NCBI GenBank assembly: GCA_963853835.1
Contig: OY970825.1
Span: forward strand, 29,822,835 to 29,886,834
Reading direction: 5' to 3'
Origin: Calendula officinalis
Lineage: Eukaryota; Streptophyta; Magnoliopsida; Asterales; Asteraceae
DNA length: 64,000 bases
Below are positions 24,512 through 37,777 of this stretch, in pieces. How positions within the stretch are numbered: position 1 is the stretch's first letter; each line of letters begins with the position of its first letter. The notes under the pieces were generated by a model. It saw nothing but the letters and a program-made list of their open reading frames with translations. It was not told the DNA's origin and made no database searches. A program made the position numbers and the translations under genes.

Positions 24512-24904
24512 ACGTTTTAAAAAGTGTAAGGCGTGGTGTGGCGTCACTATCAAGCCTTAAGCCGTGACGGGCCATGACGTTTTCCAAAGTGTGACTTAGT
24601 GCTACAAATTTTTTATATAAATTTATATATATACGTATATCAAATTAAAAAAATGTATAGATCTACTGATTTATATAACAATTCATATATAAAGTTTACA
24701 AAAAGTGTTACATATAAATTTATAATTATACAAGTCTTCTAAAAAATTCAATTTTCACATCCGTCTTACAAAAAACTCGTCATAAGGCGCGCCTTATCAC
24801 GCCTTATCTCACGCCACGTCTAGCCTAGCCGCCACGGTCTGTTTCTTAACGTTGACGCCGCGGCTCACGCCTTGCCCCGCCATGGCACGTTTTTTAGAAT
24901 CTTG
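24512..24904. mobile_element. MULE-like MITE rich in aaggcg
   Basis: 393 bp flanked by catgtcccta on both sides (24502-24511 and 24905-24914). The ends are loosely inverted: ttttaaaaagtgtaaggcg at the left and, reverse-complemented, ttctaaaaaacgtg at the right. Internal words gcgtgg, aaggcg and gcgcgcctt are GC-rich against an AT-rich background. Direct repeat length (9-10) fits Mutator-like elements; the weak terminal match leaves the superfamily open. Confidence 0.6.
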
Positions 24905-25103
24905 CATGTCCCTATGAAACTTTGAAAGTCAAGTAACTTTTCTAAAAAGTAATCCTGTTTATAACTGGCTCCCCCAAGTTACCGATTTTGTTCGTAATGT
25001 GCATGATCTAACAGTCGGCATTGTTATGACCGTTTTTAAACCTTTCATAGCCATCGAGTAAATATTTACCTAGGAAAAAGATCGAACTTATGACATTTAG
25101 GAG

Positions 25104-25619
25104 TAGGGATGGAATCGGGTCTAGAACCGACCCGAATGGATCCAGACCCGAAATACCCGAGACCCGATTTAGGAGGATTAGTAGACCCGATAACCGAACC
25201 GTTTTACATAATACGGTTCCGGTTCGGTTCCGGATTCGGTTCGGGTAAATCGGGTATAGACCCGATTAGAACCGAAATAGTAACTGAAGCCAATTTTAGG
25301 TGTTTTCGACTTTTCTCATATTTATTAGTTAATACATATAAAATCCTAACGCTTTACAAATAACAATTGTCTAATTAATTTGAACCGTATACTAATAATA
25401 ATATTATACCATAACAAATTCCAAGTATATAGTTAATTAATTTCGGTTACGGGTCTTAGACCCGATTTGTTCAATACCCGATCTACCCAGACCCGATTTA
25501 CCCGATACCTGATTTCACGAAAATGTTGGACCGATACCCGAACCGATTTTTGGTAATCCGGTTCCAAACGGTTCCGGTTCGGTACGGGTTCAGTTTTTCA
25601 GTTCTATAGCCCATCCCTA
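25104..25619. mobile_element. hAT-like MITE
   Basis: 516 bp. The ends tagggatgg and ccatcccta are inverted repeats. The 8 bases outside are tttaggag on the left and tttaggtg on the right, a 7-of-8 target duplication. The interior repeats agacccga/cggttccggttcgg words in both orientations, so the element could fold into a long hairpin. The 84-codon frame inside is not a gene. Confidence 0.75.
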
Positions 25620-25757
25620 TTTAGGTGATCATTTCAGCCAAAAATACTGCTAGACCATCACCAAATGGTTAGAAGTCAGGTAAAATTTGTTGTTAATACA
25701 TATCTCATCTTGTTTTGTCCGAATATTTAGGTAATTGTTGTGAGAGTAGTGTTTTTA

Positions 25758-26029
25758 CTTCCTCTGGTTCAAAATAAGTGCTACACTTTTACCTTCACGC
25801 TTTTTGATACAAAACATTATAATAGAGATTATGATAGATTAAAGGGGATAATTAGTGCGGAAGGATCCCACAATATGGTTGGGAATGACAAATCAATGAT
25901 GTTTAATAAAGTTAAGTAAGGATAAAATGGTACTTTTATATACAAAAATTACCAAATAAGGAAAGTGTAGCACTTATTTTGGATCACCCATATAAAGAAA
26001 GTGTAACACTTATTTTGAATCGGAAGAAG
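25758..26029. mobile_element. Stowaway-like (Tc1/Mariner) MITE
   Basis: 272 bp bounded by TA on each side. The left end cttcctctggttcaaaataa matches the reverse complement of the right end, cttcttccgattcaaaataa. An inner copy of the aagtgtagcacttattttgga end occurs just before the terminal one, so the right terminus is partly duplicated. Confidence 0.85.
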
Positions 26030-26031
26030 TA

Positions 26032-27231
26032 TAATTATACTTAACAATTTATAATTAAATTCTACATCAAGTATTGACTCTCAAACTTATATTGGTCAAC
26101 TAGACCTACACATTTCAAACACTAACCCGTTTTATACAAATTATATAGTCTTCATCAACGGAGCTAGCTTCTGCCATTTTACATAGGACTTGGTTGTTGG
26201 TAGTGTTGATAATCAAAAATTGATCTTGAATAATTCTTGAATAATGTAAATAATTAAGGTGACCGCACAATGTTGTATGACATTTTTTGCTTATGAAACG
26301 TTAGTCTTAATATCACTTGGAGTGTCACCTCTCAATGAAGCAACCAATATTTTAAAACATGATTCTTGAAGCAGCCAAGATATTAAATCATGATTTTTGA
26401 AGCAGCAAAAATATTAAATCAAAGATTACAAACCAAAGATGAAGCTCAAATATGATATGATTCTCTACCAACAACCTATTGAACATAAACTACTAAATCA
26501 AAGCTAAATATTTATGTAGGATTAGTAATTAGTACTAACCACCCACACCTATTGGATTTACACAATCGTTTGTTGTGGGCATTATTTCGTGATGTTGGGT
26601 TGACTGGACTCCTATGTGGCATTAGCTCTTCTCCTTCAGTAGCCGAGTCCAGCATTAGCTCGATATTTACGATAAGATCTACGATACGATAAGAGAAAGA
26701 ACATGTTGATATCATAGTCTTTTTTATGCATTTCATTAAGAAGAGAAAGAATATGCAGAAGGAAAATGGTGTGAAGAACATAAACAGAAGGAAAATAATG
26801 TGAAGAAAAGATTATAGTTTGTAATGAAGGTTAACCATGGTTAAATAATGTAGGGAAAATGTACAACAATCAATCGCATCACATTTCTTTTCCTGACATG
26901 TCTTCTTACTATTCAACGGGACACTTGGGAAGATTTGAATGGAGTCGACAAGTCGACTATATGTGCTTTAAGTCGCACGGGGTATTCTGGGAAGATTAAA
27001 GTCTATCAGTCTTAGATGAGAGTCTCTCACTTAAATTGGTCTATTCTGGTAATTATTTCTATTAGTTATTTACCCAAATTGGTTTTTTTAACAACTTTAA
27101 CCAAATTGTAAATGGACTCTAATAGTTTATGGACACTAGTAGTTAATACAATAGAAAGTTAATATACTTTACTAGTTGAACTTCCAAATATTTAAATAGT
27201 TGACCTTTATCTAATAACTATAAAATTTAAA
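26032..27231. other. intergenic DNA, no gene recognised
   Basis: At 26337-26425 there is a degenerate ~30-40-bp tandem repeat beginning gaagca(g/a)c. A 14-base palindrome-like gtcgacaagtcgac lies near 26943. The 89-codon minus frame 26512-26781 starts in a hydrophobic run and shows no domain; I do not call it. Confidence 0.5.
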
Positions 27232-27741
27232 TCCTCCCCTATATATGGAGCTACATATGATTCATTCATGACACGTCATCACCACGCTCCATTCTGATTG
27301 GAGGACAATGCCATGTGTAATTCCTTTATTGGTCAAATCATTCTTCATAAACTACACAATCCAATAAGAGTTAGCAGCTAATTTTGCCCGGAAAATCAGG
27401 CGACCAAATCTGGCATATTGGAGACCTACAGCCTGTCAAAGCGTTATTTTTTCGGAATTGATTCTTATAGACCCGCCCAATTAATTACACCCAAAATATA
27501 ATACCCAATAATTGAAGATAATCATGGAATGTTTACCTTTAAAAAAATATGCATTATCATTAAATTTTCGAAACCTCCACAAAATTTTAGGAATGATTTC
27601 TCTGCATTAATAACTACCTAAAATGCAGCAGTATTTTTTTAACTATAATTCTGTGAATTAATGGTCGGATCAGTTGTTTTCGGAATCTATATTTGTTAGC
27701 ATTTTTACTTTTTTTCTACATAAACCCTACAGCTTCATTCA

Positions 27742-29389
27742 TGTAACACCTCAATTTTCAAAACACTTTTTAAAACATATTTTTAAATAAAAACATTACA
27801 ATTCCGATATTCCCCAATTATACGGTTTAACAAAACCATCAAGGTTTATCAGAGTATTAAAACCGGTGTTACAAAAACAATATCATAGCCATAGGATAAA
27901 CGAGAACTACCTACGACCTCTCGAGCTAATCAACACAAGGCCACTTCTAACTCGACCCTCTAATCCATCGATCCTGAATCCTGAGTACATAGCCAAAAAC
28001 AAAGTAGTACGTGAGACAAAATAGTCTCGTGAGATACATGGGTTTTAGACCCGATAAACAATTAGTCAAATAATATCATTCAATCTTAAAATAATATTAC
28101 TAAGTTTGTTTTGGGTCACTTTATCACTTTCATCATTGGCCAATGTCAAGATAATCGGAATGCCTCCAATCTATCGAGACCATCATATCCACGGTAACCG
28201 GAATGCCTCCAATCTACCGGGACTCATAGGTATTGGGTAATCGGAATGCCTCCAATCAACCACTAACCTTAAGGTACCGTAGTAACCGGAATGCCTCCAA
28301 TCTACTACGGCCCTAGGGACATCATCATCATCATCATTACTTATCTTTTATCGTTATGAGCTCATAGCTCCATCATTTCTCAATCAATCAATCATTTCGT
28401 TATCAAACAAGCAATTCATCATAAATCACATAAATGACTAAATTACTTAAAGACTCGACAAAATCATTAGATCATAAAAACATTTACTAGCTATGTACCC
28501 AGTTTAAAAGTCACATGTACTCACCTTAGCCAAGCTAACTCCAAATCGTGTCTATCAACACGAATCCTTGCTATCCAATTTGTGAAATGTCACCAATCTT
28601 TAGGTCTTCTTGACCTATCATCCATATCATCATAAAATCTAGTTATTATCCACCACTAGTTACCAATAACTCCATAACATCATTCTTAACACCAAGTTCA
28701 TCCAACTTGGTGAAACCCCAAAACCCTAGCTCAAGATTTCTATCAACAAAACCCAGACCCAAGAAGAACACAAGGTTCTTAAGCTTACAAAGAGTGTTCT
28801 ACACTCATCTTAGTCATCTTCTCCAAAGATGACTTGGTAGGTTACCCAAACCACCAAATTTCCCCAAATAAAGTTCATAACTAGCTAGATAACATCAACA
28901 ATCAAGAAATCTTACCTTTGATGTTTAGATCCTTCAAGATGGTGAAGATCTGAGCTCAAGAACACCAAAATCGCCTCTTTCTCTCTCTAGGATCGGCTGC
29001 ACCACAATTGGGGGTGAAATGAGCAAACCCTAGCTCAAACCCGATTTTAATGCTGCTCGACCAGACTTCGCGGCGCGAACTAAGTTCGCGTCGCTAACTC
29101 TGCATATCGAACGCATACTCAGCGATCGCTAACCCAACGCGAACTACTTCGCGACCCAAAGCCAAACTACCTGGCCCGACTTCCCGATCGTTACCACTAG
29201 TTCGCGTCGCGAACTTTCCAAAACAGCAGGGCTGCACTTTTTCAACTTTATCTCGACCCGGTTTCGCCCATAACTTCCTCGTACGATGTCCAAATGACAC
29301 GAAACCAATTCCTACGTGTTTTAAACGATTTATCCTTATTTATCATATTTTTCCCATAATTTATTTTATTCAAATTTCGGGTCGTTACA
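27742..29389 (-). mobile_element. 3' LTR of the non-autonomous Gypsy
   Basis: Runs from tgtaacacc to cgttaca (+ strand). It holds four units of a (g)gaatgcctccaatc repeat (28150-28310), a (CAT)n tract and, near the other end, palindromic ttcgcg words (about 29065-29215). The 68-codon frame 29094-29300 recurs in the other LTR and is not a gene. Confidence 0.9.
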
Positions 29390-32300
29390 ACTATCCACCC
29401 CTTAAAAGGATTCCGTCCTCGGAATCAACTCAAGGATTTCCAATCCTCATTCCACTCCCAAATTATGATTCAATAATACTTATGCATTTAATCGCCCACT
29501 CGACCCGTTATACCCAAACGGGCCAAAGATCCAAACTTGAGTTCCTAATACCCGAACGGGTCAAAATTTCACAATTTGACCTTAACCTTTCTCATCATTT
29601 AACCAAACTCCTTACTCACATTGGGATGATATGACCCAATCATTACTAATAACCATTTGACCAAAATGATAGTTATCCCCTCGCTTTGACCAAATTGTCA
29701 ACATTGTCCCATCTTTGACTTAAGCACAAAGTCAACAATACCTTGGAAACTTTCCTTATCCATTAGTGGTTCCATTAATCATCAATTCCTTAACCATCAA
29801 TCTTACACTCGTGGTCCAACAACAATCATCCTCTATTTCTAGGTTCCATTCGAAATACACAATGGTCAAAGTCGCACCCTTTGACTACAATTATTTCCGT
29901 TAATCAATCCACCACTATCAAACACACATATATGTGATACATTATGCCCTTATCCTTGACTAGTCATTTTAAACGAAAGTAAAAATCCAATTTTTTGACC
30001 AAAGTCAACAATCTACTAGTTGACTAACCTTGACTTTATGAATAAGGTCAACTTACCTTGCTAAATTCCACATATTCTTTATTACTAAGGCATCGCTTCC
30101 CAAGCTTTTCATTCCCGATTTCCTATTTAGATTTCCTTTCTCAATTGTTCCCTTTTTCCTCGATTTCGATTTCCACAATCGATTAACAACTTCCATTTAA
30201 ATCAATACCAAATCTCTATTATTTTTTAACTTTCATCCAATTACTTATACCTTTTATAATTTCCTTCAAACATCCTTATACCATACTTGAATTTCCCGAT
30301 TACCGGCTCTAGAGCCTCAATCATATCCAATTGTGGCCTAACCACCCGATATACATCTTTCACCACTCATTGGCTACTAACCACTTTGCTTCCTAAAGCA
30401 TTCCTTTTTCATGAACCATTAACTTGTAGGTATCCCCTCCTCATACTTCTACTTAAACACGACCCGCGTTTTCAACACAAATTCTCATTTTCCATAAAAT
30501 TATAATGATAATTAACCATAAAGTTCTACATACAACAGATATAACCTCACATTCCTGATACATCAAATCATACTTTAACTATGCCACCGAGATGATCGGA
30601 AAGCCTTCAATCCATCAGGGCCCAAACTGTCACAATGATCGGAAAGCCTCCAATCCAAAGTGACTCATACAAAACTATTCCATCTTGCATACAATTCATG
30701 TATGCATTATTACACTTAGCATCATGCTATCATTTTCTTTCACAATTTACTTTCAATTTTCCTACTTATACATTATACCACACGGTATACACATAATCAT
30801 TTCTAGTGCTTCCCACCAATCTACTCATTTATCAACCGTCCTTATTCGATCCATTCTATCATTACTAAAACTTCTAACTTTTCTTTCACCCGGTCATCCT
30901 GAGTCAACCAATCACAAATTGATAAATCTTGACTTTTGCATAAAGTCAACCATACTTCTCCCAACTAACAAATTCTCTACTCACGAGGTACTACCCGCAA
31001 TTTATCACTTCCGGTTTTACTCATCATTATTTCCTTAATAGTTGTTCCCGTTTCCTTTTTACTTAAGGTCCTCCCCAAATAATCCGAGAGTCGCACCTTT
31101 ACTTAAAGGTCACACTAACATTTACCGTTTCTTGACCTTCATTTGGTCACTCATACTATCACTTAGTATTCCTTCAACCATCTTTGTACCCCACCGATCA
31201 ACTTCATAACTTTTTATTCTCAAACATCGGTATTAGATCCTCTACCGCAACACATTCTACAATTTTTCACGAAATTTTACCATATCTTGGTTACCAAGTA
31301 ATAAGTTGGTCTCTAGGAGTTCTCTTTCCTCATATTCTATAAACCGTAGGCATCTCCTACCCATACATGACCTAATGCAACCCGCACCAGCAAACCAACT
31401 TCTTATATAACACGTAGAACTATAACAATACAATTCAACCACATGGTCCTACATTCATCTCATTAATACATAAACATTATCATACGGACATAACAATCCG
31501 TAATTCAACTATCACATCAAGATGACTGGAAAGCCTCCAATCCATCAAGATCCAAGCTGTCACAGTGATTGGAACATCTCCAATCTCGGAATGGAACCGT
31601 TGGGATTCGCCCAGCCAATTCCACCCCCAAACATCATAGTAGCCGGGGATCCCCCGAGCTAATCACAGCATTTCTTCCTTATTCTACCATGCATACTTCA
31701 CTAGTATACACCTTTTCACGTCACTTACCTTACCCCTATCTTACCCCTTTAATCGTCCATTTATTCACCATGCAATTCAGCACATTTTTCATAACATCGC
31801 GCTATCATTTTCTTCCATATTCACACATTTCTCGTCGGACATACTACTTAATACGTTTCATATAACATTACCTTTTTCATTATCACATGCCTTTAAGGCC
31901 ATCATATAATGCACAAGCATTGTACCTCGCGGGTAACCAATAAAATTTCCAATTCCCATTTACCGTCTCACTCACACACTAATCACCCTTAAACGGTTCA
32001 TTTCCCTATTAATCAACTTTCCAAATCCTTTGTCACCACCGGGGTAACTATCAATCTATTCCCTCAACCAAAGTTCACCGGCCAACCCGGTCACCTTTGA
32101 GTCAACCAATCGACCCCGGCCTACATTTGTAACTCATGACTTGGCACACATTGGCCCAACTTTCCATACTCTCGTCTTTATACATCGCGATACTTAAAAT
32201 ACTTATTTTCCATTCGTAGTCTCACACTACCCCATGTCCCATACCGTCATGCCATTACTATGACATGTAACCAATAATTATTTCCTTACCGTTGATATCG

Positions 32301-33702
32301 AATTCATCATAATTATCACAAAACTTGACATGGCTATATGCCAACTTTTTATTCAATCACCTTTGACAATCAAAATTCGTCGTTCCCGACACTTATTCAT
32401 TTCCACATATCTCCCATTTACGAGTTCTAAGACATCACTATACCTTAGTCATTCTTGTCTTTACCATTCACGTGTAACAACCATTATGTTACTTATCCGG
32501 CTTCTCACCAACATCCAAGTTCCATTTCCCAAGGTTTCTATTTCTAGAATTTCAATCCACACTAACGCTCTTACCAACACTTAGTACTTCTTGTACTTCT
32601 ATCCTTTGTTGAAATACATCTACCATCCTCGTGGTTCTTCCCTTGGTACTACATAATAGTGTCAACCCTTATATCCTTACTTCCTGCGACACACCTGTTT
32701 ATAATCTTTTCAAATACATGCTTCCACACACATCACTAACCGGGAAGACCATTCTCAAAAATAAATCCCCATGTCGTACAACTCGTCTCCAATTTCTAAA
32801 AGCACCAATTCGTGCAACAACCAAACAATTAAGCCATAATCACATAACATCAATCTTCACCTAAGATCTCCGAGGCTGCATCATGGACCCCCCCTCCCTC
32901 TAGATTTCCTTCCGGGAAGACTTCCCCTTTCAACTCACTCGTGAGTTCCTTTCACAACATATTGTACCGCACTCTCTTTCCAAAAGTTTCATACTACACA
33001 TTCCACCGTGTCGACGCCTCACCCTTTAATTATATGGATGTCAAACTTATCCTATCTTTCTTTCTTCGCTTGCTACTCTCTAGCACTTGCTCAATCCACC
33101 GAATCCACCAATCGTGACCTCCGGTTCAGAACTTCCGATTTACCCAACGGTCTTACATGCTATGACAACCTTATACAACATCCTTCCATTTCTTCCGACT
33201 AGGTCTGGCTACCTCTTTATGTCGCTACTTCTCACTATGGGTTTCGCCATTCGATGACTCTTCCTTCATACGGGTATTGGAATCATTCCTCCTACCCTTA
33301 ATCATACGGTCATCAATAGTCTAGTTCACGTTCTCATTCATAACTCTTCCCAATTTAGTGGAGCTCGTCCACTTTTCACATTCATTCTTTCGCCATACCA
33401 ACGTATTCAACAAACAAGATTCAAACGGTCAGCTCAACAGTCAAAAACAACACGATTAGATCAAAACATGGTACTTATCATAGGGGTCGACCCTATCATA
33501 CTAATGCCCTACGGTCTCAAAAGACTCATATTGCACACTGCATAACAACTTCCATAGGTCCCCTAGGTTCAACCCTAAACTTAACATAAAGTCTCAAGGT
33601 CAACCTATCGATCTCAAGGAATCTTACATTCCTATTGCTACAGTCTAAGACTAGGATGGACATCCAACCTAATTCACTTAAACTATAGCTCTGATACCAA
33701 GT
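29390..33702 (-). mobile_element. interior of the non-autonomous Gypsy
   Basis: C/T-rich on the + strand and without coding signal. Two blocks (about 29990-30900 and 30890-31860) look like old, diverged duplicates. Each has a cttgactt..aaagtcaac segment, an accgat/cccgat segment and a pair of ggaaagcctccaatcc units separated by an aa(a/g)ctgtcaca word. These units resemble the minisatellite in the LTR. Confidence 0.55.
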
Positions 33703-34237
33703 TGTAACACCTCAATTTTCAAAACACTTTTTAAAATATATTTTTAAATAAAAACATTACAATTCCGATATTCCCCAATTATACGGTTTAACAAAACCAT
33801 CAAGGTTTATCAGAGTATTAAAACCGGTGTTACAAAAACAATATCATAGCCATAGGATAAACGAGAACTACCTACGACCTCTCGAGCTAATCAACACAAG
33901 GCCACTTCTAACGCGACCCTCTAATCCATCGATCCTGAATCCTGAGTACATAGCCAAAAACAAAGTAGTACGTGAGACAAAATAGTCTCGTGAGATACAT
34001 GGGTTTTAGACCCGATAAACAATTAGTCAAATAATATCTTTCAATCTTAAAATAATATTACTAAGTTTGTTTTGGGTCACTTTATCACTTTCATCATTGG
34101 CCAATGTCAAGATAATCGGAATGCCTCCAATCTATCGAGACCATCATATCCACGGTAACCGGAATGCCTCCAATCTACCACTAACCTTAAGGTACCGTAG
34201 TAACCGGAATGCCTCCAATCTACTACGGCCCTAGGGA

Positions 34238-34273
<36 letters not shown>

Positions 34274-35325
34274 TACTTATCTTTTATCGTTATGATCTCA
34301 TAGCTCCATCATTTCTCAATCAATCAATCATTTCGTTATCAAACAAGCAATTCATCATAAATCACATAAATGACTAAATTACTTAAAGACTCGACAAAAT
34401 CATTAGATCATAAAAACATTTACTAGCTATGTACCCAGTTTAAAAGTCACATGTACTCACCTTAGCCAAGCTAACTCCAAATCGTGTCTATCAACACGAA
34501 TCCTTGCTATCCAATTTGTGAAATGTCACCAATCTTTAGGTCTTCTTGACCTATCATCCATATCATCATAAAATCTAGTTATTATCCACCACTAGTTACC
34601 AATAACTCCATAACATCATTCTTAACACCAAGTTCATCCAACTTGGTGAAACCCCAAAACCCTAGCTCAAGATTTCTATCAACAAAACCCAGACCCAAGA
34701 AGAACACAAGGTTCTTAAGCTTATAAAGAGTGTTCTACACTCATCTTAGTCATCTTCTCCAAAGATGACTTGGTAGGTTACCCAAACCACCAAATTTCCC
34801 CAAATAAAGTTCATAACTAGCTAGATAACATCAACAATCAAGAAATCTTACCTTTGATGTTTAGATCCTTCAAGATGGTGAAGATCTGAGCTCAAGAACA
34901 CCAAAATCGCCTCTTTCTCTCTCTAGGATCGGCTGCACCACAATTGGGGGTGAAATGAGCAAACCCTAGCTCAAACCCGATTTTAATGCTGCTCGACCAG
35001 ACTTCGCGGCGCGAACTAAGTTCGCGTCGCTAACTCTGCATATCGAACGCATACTTAGCGATCTCTAACCCAACGCGAACTACTTCGCGACCCAAAGCCA
35101 AACTACCTGGCCCGACTTCCCGATCGTTACCACTAGTTCGCGTCGCGAACTTTCCAAAACAGCAGGGCTGCACTTTTTCAACTTTATCTCGATCCGGTTT
35201 CGCCCATAACTTCCTCGTACGATGTCCAAATGACACGAAACCAATTCCTACGTGTTTTAAACGATTTATCCTTATTTATCATATTTTTCCCATAATTTAT
35301 TTTATTCAAATTTCGGGTCGTTACA
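33703..35325 (-). mobile_element. 5' LTR of the non-autonomous Gypsy
   Basis: Near-identical to 27742-29389 with two length changes. One ~44-bp minisatellite unit is missing (three units instead of four, 34110-34230), and the cat trinucleotide run is longer (34238-34272). Only a few substitutions are seen elsewhere, so the insertion is fairly recent. Confidence 0.9.
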
Positions 35326-37696
35326 ATTCCGTCTCAAGGAAACAGTAGCAGCCGTGAACAATCTCCAAAAAGCAATCTCTTCCCTATAATGCAGCTTCAA
35401 ACTGGTATTTTCTAGATTTCTGCAGAAACAGATCAACAAAAGCAATTCAGAAGCAGTTTACATTTTAAGCTCTTTTTAAAACTTTTACTTTTCATGAACA
35501 CGATTATGTTTTAATTATCTAATAAGCCTTAACCCTAAACATAATTCAAAATTTTACTGGTTGATTTTTTATTGACTTTTTTTTACTTCAATATTAATTG
35601 TCTCATTTTTATGTATATCTTCACTTCTATAGTCAATATATACATTACCAGTATTTATGTATGTATTTATTACATTTGGTTCTTCCTTTCTAAATTGAGT
35701 TACATAAATTTCCGCTTTCCAAATTTTAATTGTTAAAATTACAATATACTTTAGTTTTTTTTTATCATCGTAATTTTAGGTGTTGCTGTTGATAGAAAGT
35801 CATTCGAAATTGTATTTTTAAGGTAGATTATAACCTGTGTTTTTGCAGCAGCTGTGAAACGAATATGATAATCGTACCATCCTTTACAAATATGATTTTG
35901 CAACCTTGAACAATTCTTCATCAATTTATCAGCCGTAATCAGGTAAGCTGATTATTCTTCCACATCCTTTACTATCGGTTATGCAATGTGTATATACAGT
36001 AGCTATTTATATATGCATATTTATATACGCAGATACATGCCATGTGTAAAATATTTGATCTATATTTTATCATATATGTGATCATATATCTGATCTATAT
36101 TTGCAAATACATGGTTACTTTGTAAACAATATATATTTATATCAACAGTAGTTATCTATTTGAAAATTTTCGAAATTGAATCACATGCGAAACAGGAGCA
36201 CAATATCAAACAAGTTATGCAAAATTCTAACAAATTCGACGGTACAAACTACAAGCAGAACGATTCGACGGTATGCAGTGTATTTTCCGATTTGCTTAAT
36301 ATTTCAAGAATATAGATGCAATAGTCGTAAAAAATTTACAATTTATACCAACAAACCTTCGATTCATACTTACATTTTTTATGTTTTGCTTTTAGCTTCC
36401 TGATTTACATTGATTCGCGATTGTATGCTCAGCACGGAACAACGATTCTTCAACTGCTAATTCGTAGATATCTAAAACAGCAAGTTTTCGTACCTATTGG
36501 GGGATTCAATTGTATAATGATTTACCGTCGAATCGACGATCGCAATGGTTAATTATGTTTCGAAATGGTTTCCTGTTCTAGGTTTTCCAGTTAATTTCTT
36601 CTTCTACCGTTTAATCAGAGTTACATAAGGATATGTTCGATCTGCATAGGGTTGGGTTAATCAGCCTGGCCCGTGAACCATATTGTGTAATAGCCCATTT
36701 CGATAACACTTCCATTGTTATTATGTAGCCCATTTTTTAATAACACATATTCATATCAAATAGGCCATTATTTTAACAAATCGATTTTAATAACAAGTTT
36801 AACGCATTCATTATTGCAACCCATTTTCATTATTCGACCCAATTCTCATTCGTAAGTCATATTTAGCGTCTTATTTTACGTAGCATACTATTAGATCTCA
36901 TAAATTTAGTTTAGAAAAATGATAATGACAACCTTAAGAACTCTTAATAAATGGTCAAGACACGCATAAAATAATTTGTACAATAATCAATAACTTCTCT
37001 GCATTTTAGGAATCAACTCTCACTGATAAAAGTAAAAATGATTTATGGATGCAACTACCTCTTAATAACAACCATATACAAAATCCGTTAGTTTAAAGCA
37101 TGTACTTCATTTTATCTTCAACAATAGTCATAATTTGTCAAATGGTTAAAAGTGGTTTTTGACACTAGCACGCCACTCTCACATTAAGTTTTTAGTGAAG
37201 TTTATACTTGCCAATGGTAAATGGTATTAAAGTTTCTATTTTGTTAAATCATCAGTTAGTTCTAAAAGTTGATGCTCAGATTATGTTATTAAAAAACATT
37301 GACCAAAAACGGTTTATGTAATGGTACTAGACTTCAAATCATAGCATTTGGTCCCGTATTATCGAAGCAGTTTTTATATCTGGAAATTTTAGAAATTTTG
37401 TTGGATATCATACTTTCATATCACGATTGTCTCTGACAACAAGATTCCATATAAGTTTACAAAAATAAATTCCCACTAGATATTTATTTTGCTATGACTA
37501 TTAATAAGAGTCAATGTCAATCATATTCAAAGGACGGTCTATATTTGAGAATCGGTGTTTTCACACGGACAATTATATATAGTGTTATCAAGAGTAAAGA
37601 GTATACAAAGTTTAAAATAATAATACATTATTCGTGTGGTGGTCTAAAATTATTAATATTTATTGGTAATCTTCTATATTATAAATCTTGAAGCAT
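35326..37696. other. AT-rich DNA, no gene established
   Basis: No long frame. Short segments look exon-like: a tttttgcag acceptor-type site at about 35840-35848 and caggtaagc at 35940-35948 bracket about 95 bases. They might belong to the Helitron or to a gene remnant interrupted by the Gypsy insertion. Short repeated words such as ttcgacggta occur at 36230-36270. Confidence 0.35.
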
Positions 37697-37726
37697 GCCC
37701 GCCCAATCGGGCGGGCTATGAAGCTA

Positions 37727-37727
<1 letters not shown>
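37697..37727 (+). mobile_element. Helitron 3' terminus (hairpin plus CTAG)
   Basis: gcccgccc (37697-37704) pairs perfectly with gggcgggc (37709-37716) around a four-base loop. Seven bases later comes CTAG and then host T. This is the standard plant Helitron 3' signature. Confidence 0.75.

Positions 37728-37777
<50 letters not shown>

Larger units (their letters stand above)
27742..35325 (-). mobile_element. non-autonomous Gypsy (LARD-like) element
   Basis: LTRs at 27742-29389 (1648 bp) and 33703-35325 (1623 bp). It is flanked by attca (27737-27741) and attcc (35326-35330), a 4-of-5 target duplication. On the minus strand the PBS tggtatcagagc (33688-33699) follows the right LTR and the PPT (aaggggtggata) precedes the left LTR. 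The 4.3-kb interior has no frame over 120 codons and no recognisable gag or pol. About 150 bases next to the PBS and the last ~25 bases before the PPT closely match the coding-competent Gypsy at 57477-62347. Confidence 0.88.
27232..37727 (+). mobile_element. possible Helitron carrying a nested Gypsy element
   Basis: The right end is convincing: a GC-rich 8-bp hairpin at 37697-37716, then CTAG at 37724-37727 followed by T. A candidate left end tcctcccctatatatgg at 27232 is preceded by A, as expected for insertion between A and T. Removing the nested Gypsy (27742-35325) leaves about 2.9 kb. No Rep/helicase frame is visible, so it would be non-autonomous. The left end is a guess. Confidence 0.4.

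Noticed and set aside
29094..29300. 68-codon minus frame conserved with the one at 35030-35236
   Set aside because: Conservation is due to both lying in the LTR pair of one element; no domain.
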